From: Anniella stebbinsi
Taxonomy: Eukaryota > Chordata > Lepidosauria > Squamata > Anniellidae
Direction: 5' to 3'
NCBI GenBank assembly: GCA_029215795.1
Contig: JARDYH010000002.1
Span: forward strand, 39,602,001 to 39,666,000
Length of the DNA stretch: 64,000 nt
Shown: positions 57,825 through 64,000 of the stretch, piece by piece
How positions within the stretch are numbered: the stretch's first letter is position 1
Layout: every line of letters begins with the position of its first letter
Translations under genes and position numbers: made by a program
Notes under the pieces: generated by a model
The model's input: the letters and a program-made list of their open reading frames with translations, nothing else
The model's database searches: none
Told to the model about the DNA's origin: nothing

Positions 57825-58130
57825 TAAGGCTGCCTTTACAAGAGGCATTTAAAGCTCTTTCAAGGAGCATTAAAAATTTACCTCTACAAGAACGGAGCAC
57901 AAATCGGGCATAGAGGCGCGTTTTCTCTCCGATTATGCGCATTATCGAATGTGCATTAAATAGCGAGTTTTATTTTGCTCCGGCCGTTAAAGCGCATTTT
58001 GACTATGTGAACAAGCGATTCTCTGCATGTCATCAGTTTAAATTGCATGTCGGTTGTCCAGTAATGCGCTTTGCCGCCTCTCGTACAGAGGTATTAGGCG
58101 TAAAGGCGAATTCTTGTAGATGAGGCCTAA
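57825..58130 (+). mobile_element. CpG-dense repeat (family F), copy 2
   Basis: 306 bp, aligning in inverted orientation with 37305-37656. The ends are TAAGGCTGCCTTTACAAG and CTTGTAGATGAGGCCTAA, imperfect inverted repeats. Shared blocks include 'gcgcattatcgaatg', 'gagttttattttgctccggc' and 'ccgttaaagcgcattttgac'. This copy has lost several CG sites by CG-to-TG/CA change that copy 1 retains, and vice versa. Confidence 0.75.
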
Positions 58131-58140
58131 TACTCAAAGA

Positions 58141-58460
58141 TAGGCTGACCAGATGAAAAGGAGGACAGGGCTCATGTAACTTTAACAGTTGTAGAGAAAA
58201 GGGAATTTCAGCTGGCATCATTTGTATGCAATTCTTACCTGGTGAAATTCCCTCTTCATTACAACAGTTAAAGCTGCAGGGGCCCTGCCCTCTTGTGTAT
58301 CTGGTCACTCTAGTATAGTGCCTGCAACTTTAACTGTTGTGATGAAGAGAGGATTTCACTAGGTACAAATTGCATACAAATGACGCCTGCTGAAATTCCC
58401 TTTTCACTGCAACTGTTAAAGATGCAGGAGCCCTGTCCTCCTTTTTATATGGTCAGTCTA
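58141..58460. mobile_element. Dimeric foldback hAT-type MITE (family A)
   Basis: 320 bp, termini TAGGCTGACC and GGTCAGTCTA, perfect 8-bp target duplication CTCAAAGA (58133-58140 and 58461-58468). It was inserted 10 bp from the end of family F copy 2. Confidence 0.95.
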
Positions 58461-58649
58461 CTCAAAGATGATATGCAAGTAATAACCACTTTTCAGAAAC
58501 ATGAGCCCATTTTAGGCTGGTCATTTGTCTTTATAAGTAAAAATTGTGATATCAACTAACCACAACCAACACCCATAAATGTTGTTGACAGAAGATGAAC
58601 TTGGAGGATATCTAGAACTGTAGTGCTAGTCTGAATTCCGTTCATTGTA

Positions 58650-58985
58650 TTTGTGAAACTTCAAGAACATGTAGTGGACATATGAAGAAAAGGAACCAAT
58701 TTAATCAAAATTGCTTGAGAAAATGGAAATGTGAAGAGCAAGAAGGAACTTTTTATCATGTATGGTGGACTTGTAAAAAAGCAAAATCTTTCTGGATACA
58801 AATTCATTCTCTGATGCAGAAGATACTAAGGATTAATATACGACTGAAACCGGAATACTTTCTCTTGGACTATTGGACGAGGAGACGAAAAGTAAATATG
58901 GAACTTTAGTTTTTTATATGATAACGGCAGCGAGGCTGTTATATGCACAGAACTGGAAAAATATATGCTTATAATTTGGATTTTT
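58650..58985 (+). pseudogene. L1-clade LINE ORF2 C-terminus, + strand, part 1
   Basis: The frame 58682-58909 reads '[20 protein letters not shown]' and '[15 protein letters not shown]', matching the Cys-rich 'CW.C....GT..H.WW.C...' segment at the C-terminus of L1 ORF2. Further on, 'AARLLYAQNWKN' can be read in another frame. It is 5'-truncated and split by the insertion at 58986. Confidence 0.8.
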
Positions 58986-59175
58986 TAATTATGTGTATTT
59001 AAAATGTTTTAAAATGTTTTAAATATTTTAAAATTGTACTACATTTAATTATATTTTTAATTTTTGTATATCATTGTTTGTTTTAACTGTACATGTTTTA
59101 ATTGTAAGCCGCCTTGAGTCCCATTACTGGGAAAAAGGTGAGATATAAATAAATATAATAATAATAATATAATAA
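58986..59175 (+). repeat. Younger retroposon 3' end nested in L1
   Basis: 'taattgtaagccgccttgag' with 'ggtgagataaataaa'-like sequence and an AAT-rich tail (59140-59175) is a CR1/L2-type LINE or SINE 3' end. It divides two parts of one L1 ORF2. Flanks 'gaaaaatat' and 'aaaaaatac' are a possible short target duplication. Confidence 0.6.
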
Positions 59176-59536
59176 AAAATACAGTATTACCTACAATGAA
59201 CGATTGGATTTTGAAATTATTGGAGATGACGGAGATGGCGAAACTCACATCAATAACTAGAGATAAGTCAACAGTTAGATTTAGAGCTGAATGGAAACCT
59301 CTTATAGATTATGTGATGGAGCAAGAGAAAAATGACTTATTTATCTGTGGATTCAACCAGTAAGAAAGGGTTAATGAATAAAGGGAGAGAGGAAAAATTA
59401 GATTAGTAAGCCTTTGCTGTGGAGAAGATCAGAATGTGCTGTAACTTGATTGAACACCTCTTTTAGTGTGAAGTTTTTGTTGTTTTGTGGGTGTATGTAT
59501 TGTGTATTGTGTATGTGTTAAATGTTTTTATGGTTT
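59176..59536 (+). pseudogene. L1-clade LINE ORF2 C-terminus and 3' UTR, part 2
   Basis: The reading 'MNDWILKLLEMTEMAKLTSI' and 'RFRAEWKPLIDYV' continues the L1 ORF2 C-terminal pattern after the nested insertion. A stop and a T/G-rich 3' UTR follow. It belongs to an L1 subfamily different from the adjacent - strand copy, whose equivalent region reads differently. Confidence 0.7.
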
Positions 59537-59649
59537 TTTTTTATTATTATTATTATTTAATTTTATTTCAGCTCTTAACTACAATTATACCATTCTTTTC
59601 CATTCTTTATACACCAAGTGCACCTTTCACCAGGACCAATTCTTCTTCA

Positions 59650-62600
59650 TTACATTTTCCAAAATTGTGATACTTCTTGCACAGGTTTGTGTCCTTTCCC
59701 TCTCAACAATACATGCTCTAAAAATAATTTCCATATATTTTCAAATTCATTTCTATTACATATTCCCTTTTCTACTTTAATATTACATGTTAGTTTGTCA
59801 TTAATAGCAATATCCCATACCTCTTTATACCACTCAACCATTTGATAGTTATCCTTCATCTTCCATTTCCTTGCTATTATTAATCTTGCTGCAGTTAGTA
59901 ACATAGTAATTAAATCCTTGATATTCTGATTACATTTCATCCCCTCATATATTGATAATAATGCAATCTTTGGGGATGACTCCAAATCAATTCCCGTTAT
60001 CTCTTTTATCTCTTTATATACCATTTGCCAAAACTTTTGTACATATTTACATAACTACCACATATGAACATACGTGCCAGTTTGTTGACATCCTCTCCAA
60101 CATAATACCGAATATTTTATCTATTTGATTCAATCTAATTGGTGTTAAATACCATCGCCATATTAATTTATAATAATTTTCTTTTATCCTTACTGATAAA
60201 GTTTTCAAATTCCTTGTTCCCCATAACTTCACCCAATTCTGATTACTTATTAAATTTTTCATGTCATTTTCCCACACCAGTTTGCAACCATCCCCTTGTT
60301 CTTCTTTTACCATCAATATTTTATAAATTTCACTTGTTATACCTTTTAATACCATATTTTGTTCCTTCTCTCATCTTTGTGTTATCATTTTTTCAAATAT
60401 CGTATATTCTCTACATTTTTTATTTTCTTTTACCCACTTCTTTATCCACTGTTCCAACTGCATACAATTAATCCATGTAACTTTCTCTTCCCTTAATGTT
60501 TCTTTTATTTGATTTAAATTGTCCATTTTTATCACTCCTTCTAATCTATTTATGTTTTGTTTTCTTAATATTTTCCCCATTACTTCTTTTAGATTTTCTG
60601 GGAAACTCTCCATCATCTCTACTGGAGTTAATGGGGAGACGGCGGGTATTAATTTAATCTTATTCTTAGCCCAAATCTCCAAAATATTCTTCAATATTGG
60701 ATTCCTAACTCTTTGTAAAAATTTCTTATTAATTTTATTAACGTATATATTTTCCATTTCCATTTCTACTTCTTTGGATTCCAATTCTAACCAACACTTT
60801 TCTCCCAAACCTAGAATTCCTTCCACTACATATCTTAATTGGTTAGCCAAATAATATCCCTTCAAATTAGGAAGGCCTAGCCCTCCTATTCCCTGTTGTT
60901 TATACCACATTTTCTTATTTATTCTAGCTTTCTTATCTCCATTACTGAAATTGTTAAACATTGTTTGCCATTTCTTCAACTCTATTTCTGATATTTTAAT
61001 TGGCAACATCCTAAATAAGAAATTAATTTTAGGTAATATCTTCATTTTTAATAGTGCTATTCTACCAAACCATGAAAGTTTTATCTTCTGGTATTCCTCC
61101 AATTTCTTTTTAACCTCCTGCCTTAATCTATTATAGTTTTCCTCTTCCAATTTATCCAAATTCTCTGTTATATATATTCCTAAATATTTTATTTTTCCTT
61201 TTAATTTAATATTTATTTCCCTTTTAACTAGTTCTTGCTTCCCTTCTTCTTTGTAATTAAACATCATAATCTCTGATTTGGGCCAGTTTATTTGTAATCC
61301 CGTCATTTCTCCAAACTCCTCCAGATAATGCCGTAGTCTCCCCATCTTCTCAATTGGTTCTTGAATTGAAAGTAATGTATCGTCTGCAAATAAACTTATT
61401 TTAATTTTTTCTTTTTTCCCTATCCCCTTTATAGTCATATCTTCTCTAATTGCATTCGCCAAAAGCTCTATAACCATTGCAAATAAAATTGGGGAAAGGG
61501 GACAACCTTGCCTAGTTCCTCGGGCTAGCAACAATTGTTCTGTAATACCATCATTGACCATTACCTCCACTACATTTTCCGAATATAACTGATCTATTAA
61601 TCCCTTAAATTTTCCTCCAATTCCCATAGTGTCTTTTAATATTTTTAATGTTGGCCACTCCACACAGTCAAAGGTCTTAAAGATGTCTAGGGCTATTATA
61701 CCCACTTGTAATTTATCATTCCTTATAATATTTATAATATTCAGTACCCTACTTATTAAACTTGACATCTGTCTACCTGCTACAAATCTACATTGATCCT
61801 TATTAATATATTTATGCATAAATTTATTCAATCTTTTTGCCATTATCGTTGTCAATATCTTAGCATCCTGATTTAGCAATGATATAGGTCTATAAGATCC
61901 CAGATCTGTTAGTTCTTTATCCGGTTTTGGGATTAAGACAATTAAAGACTGCTTCCACGATGGTGGGGCCTTCTCCCCATTTATTATTTGATTATATAAT
62001 ATTTGTAATTTAGGCACCAACATATTCTTAAAATATTTGTAATATTCCGGACCCAATCCATCCATTCCCGGGGATTTCCCCACTTTTAATCCATCTATTA
62101 CTCCTCCAATTTCTTCCTCTGTTACCGGTTGTTCCATCACTTCCCTATCCAGTTCTTGTATTTTTATTTTCCAGTATTTCTCAATATATTCCCTAATCTT
62201 TCCCAATGACTTGTTATTTGATGTATATAACTCTTGATAGAATTCTTAAAAAACTTGTAATTTATCCTTCATTAAATTATTAATCTTACCTAATTTATCT
62301 TTTATAGCCCCAATTGGATTTCCCATTTTCCTTGACTCTGTGGATCTGGCCAACATTTTAGAATTCCTATTGCTATACTCAAAATATTCTCTTTTTAAGT
62401 ATATCACGTTTCTCTGTATTTTCCCAATTTCTATACCCTCTAATTCCTTCTTTTTTGCTTGTAATTGGGCCCCAATAATTTTATCTTTATTCTTTATATA
62501 TTCATCCTCCAGTTCTCTAATATTCTTTTCCAATCTTACCCTCTCCTCTCCTTGTTGTCTCTTTAATTTAGACAATTCCCTAATGCATATTCCTCTCATC

Positions 62601-63478
62601 ACAGCCTTCATTGTATCCCAAATTATAGCCTGAGTGGATTCCCCATTATTATTTATTTGTCATATATCCTCCATTTCTTTCTGAATATTTTCTATCATTT
62701 GTTTATGTTTAAATATTCTTGTGTCCACTCTCCATCTTTTAGCTTCCTTATAATCTTTCCAAATCTTCACCTCCATATTTATTAATGCATGATCTGAAAC
62801 TTTAATAAACCCTATTCCTACTTCTAATACTTTTGTTAATAAACTCTTAGAAATAAAAAGGTAATCTATTCTAGTATAGCTCTTATGTACTGCTGAATAG
62901 AAAGTATATTTCTTTTCTTCCCCTTTGTTTAACCTCCAAACGTCGAACATCTCCTTTGCTTTCATTAATACATTTAAACTTGTTACATTTTGCCGCCTAT
63001 CATTCATATTGGGATTAGATTTATCTTTATTTTTATCCATTACCATATTAAAATCTCCTTCCATTATAATATGGCCTTTTTGAATTCCTTGCATTTCCTT
63101 GAACACTTTATTATAAAAATGTTCTTGCTTTTCATTCGGGGCATATATATTCACCAATGTATAATCTTCATTAGCTATCTTCCCCTGAATAATTATATAC
63201 CTCCCCTGTTCATCTTTTATTCCTTTCATATCAGTAAAACCACATTTCTTTGAAATTATAATTGCTACCTCTCTAGCTTTAGCTGTTCCATATGCTTTCT
63301 CGTAGATGTTCGCCCATCTTAATTTAATTTCATTAGCCCCTTCTTTAACTTGATGTGTTTCCTGCAAGAATACAATATCAGCTTTATCCCTATTCAATAA
63401 ATTTTCTATTCTCTTTCGTTTTATCATCGTTCCCAGCCCTTTAACATTTAATGATGTTACTTTCAATTTATTACCCAT
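59650..63478 (-). pseudogene. L1 ORF2 (endonuclease + reverse transcriptase), inactivated
   Basis: The start ATG is at 63478-63476 (MGNKLKVTSLNVKGLG). The APE-type endonuclease (63478-62660) shows 'IVFLQETHQ', 'GDFN' (63047-63058), 'RIDYLFIS' and 'VSDHALI'. A Lys/Glu-rich linker (62611-62246) and the reverse transcriptase (62206-60371) follow, with 'KSPGMDGLGPEYYK', 'SYRPISLLNQDAKI', 'ALDIFKTFDCVEW', 'RGTRQGCPLSPILFA' and the catalytic 'FADD' (61379-61390). The C-terminal part runs to 59650. From 63478 to 60047 everything is in one frame, broken only by stops at 62660 (TGA), 62246 (TAA), 60371 (TGA) and 60047 (TAA); a frameshift near 60025-60046 leads to the last segment. In an intact L1 this protein nicks DNA and primes reverse transcription of its own RNA. 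This copy cannot make it. Confidence 0.92.
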
Positions 63479-63807
63479 GATATTTTTTACATAGCAAATT
63501 GTCTTTTCTATTGGTCCTTATTAGTGCTCTACCTTCTCCCCACCCTCTTCCCACCCCACTTCCTCCCCCCCACCCCCATTCCCCTCCCTCCCTCCCTCCC
63601 CCCTCCCTTCCCCTCCCCCAATTATTCATCCCCCCTCATGCCCGAGGAGTTAACCTCATCCAAAGACCTAAGATCAATCCAGGGGGGAGGGAGACGCTCT
63701 TCCAGGATTCCCAGCGACAGCCACCCTCACTCCCCGGTCAGTTTATCTCTCTCTCGTCATCCGCTAGCTTATATTTAATTCTCTGTCTTTATAAGAAAAA
63801 CTTTCTT
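63479..63807 (-). other. L1 inter-ORF spacer with purine-rich (G-run) tract
   Basis: On the + strand, 63530-63622 is almost entirely C and T with many runs of four or more C. On the L1 sense strand this is a G/A tract with repeated G runs. The spacer is 329 bp, far longer than the short spacer of human L1. No coding frame is recognised. Confidence 0.7.
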
Positions 63808-64000
63808 CTATTTTCTGCTTCCAACTGCTCCTTCCTCTGGCTTGCTTCCAGCTGCTCCTTCGTCCGGATCCATTATTCCCAACTCTTGTAGTAATTGTAT
63901 GCCTTGTTTCGATGATGTAATCCTGTACTTTTGATCCTTCCACTGAAACTTCAAAAACACTGGATAGCCCCACATGTATCTCACATTCTTCTTCATCAAG
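63808..64000 (-). pseudogene. L1 ORF1 C-terminus, cut by window end
   Basis: The - strand frame reads 'VRYMWGYPVFLKFQWKDQKY' then 'GIQLLQELG', ending at a TAG (63808-63810). The 'R..W.FP..L.F......Y.I....' pattern is that of the L1 ORF1p C-terminal domain, an RNA-binding trimer protein. The coiled-coil and RRM portions are outside the window, so integrity is unknown. Confidence 0.65.

Larger units (their letters stand above)
59537..64000 (-). mobile_element. Near-complete L1-clade LINE, reverse orientation, running off the window
   Basis: On the - strand the order is ORF1 end (63808-64000), a 329-bp inter-ORF spacer (63479-63807), ORF2 (63478 to 59650), a short 3' UTR and an A/AAT-rich tail (59537-59575). 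The whole block is AT-rich compared with ENC1. It is the largest single element in the window. The 5' end lies outside. Confidence 0.92.

Noticed and set aside
47090..58460. CRISPR-like array, because similar 320-bp units recur
   Set aside because: The units are long, individually flanked by different 8-bp target duplications and separated by kilobases; they are transposon copies in a eukaryotic genome.

Overview
This is vertebrate nuclear DNA, most likely from a squamate reptile (a lizard or close relative). The evidence is a single large, intron-bounded kelch/BTB gene in AT-rich non-coding DNA, tRNA-derived SINEs, MIR/CORE-like SINEs, L2- and L1-clade LINE pieces, very many hAT-type foldback MITEs, and ATCT, GT and ATT microsatellites. 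The lineage call rests on recognised repeat style, not on a database search. There are no bacterial operons, CRISPR arrays or tRNA/rRNA genes.

The only intact protein-coding gene is ENC1 (ectodermal-neural cortex 1, a KLHL-family BTB-BACK-kelch protein) on the + strand. Its 589-codon reading frame (24082-25851) lies in one exon (24070-25871). A CpG-island promoter with a probable non-coding first exon lies about 8 kb upstream (15.4-16.5 kb, splice donor at 16139). A strong donor 20 nt after the stop codon predicts a spliced 3' UTR whose last exon is probably in the 30.5-34.6 kb stretch. 1-15 kb is repeat-rich upstream DNA, 16-24 kb is intron 1, and 26-35 kb is intron 2 plus 3' UTR.

From 35 to 58.5 kb the sequence is gene-free and built of nested transposons: a CpG-dense unclassified repeat (two inverted copies at 37.3 and 57.8 kb), a hAT element relic with the transposase C-terminal dimerisation segment (38.5 kb), a 740-bp foldback element (46.0-46.8 kb), a possible LTR (52.6-53.9 kb), a decayed non-L1 LINE (55.1-56.7 kb), and a cluster of about 320-bp dimeric foldback MITEs. 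Each dimer equals two copies of a 172-bp monomer seen alone at 13450-13621. Most copies have an 8-bp target duplication that can be read directly.

The right end (58.65-64 kb) holds two L1 elements tail to tail: the 3' end of a + strand copy, split by a younger insertion, and a nearly full-length - strand copy with endonuclease, reverse transcriptase and C-terminal regions, four in-frame stops and one frameshift, plus the end of its ORF1 running off the window.

I do not see a convincing new multi-gene system. The most distinctive signals are the monomer/dimer foldback MITE family, the CpG-dense repeat pair, the 740-bp palindrome and the architecture of the ENC1 untranslated regions.
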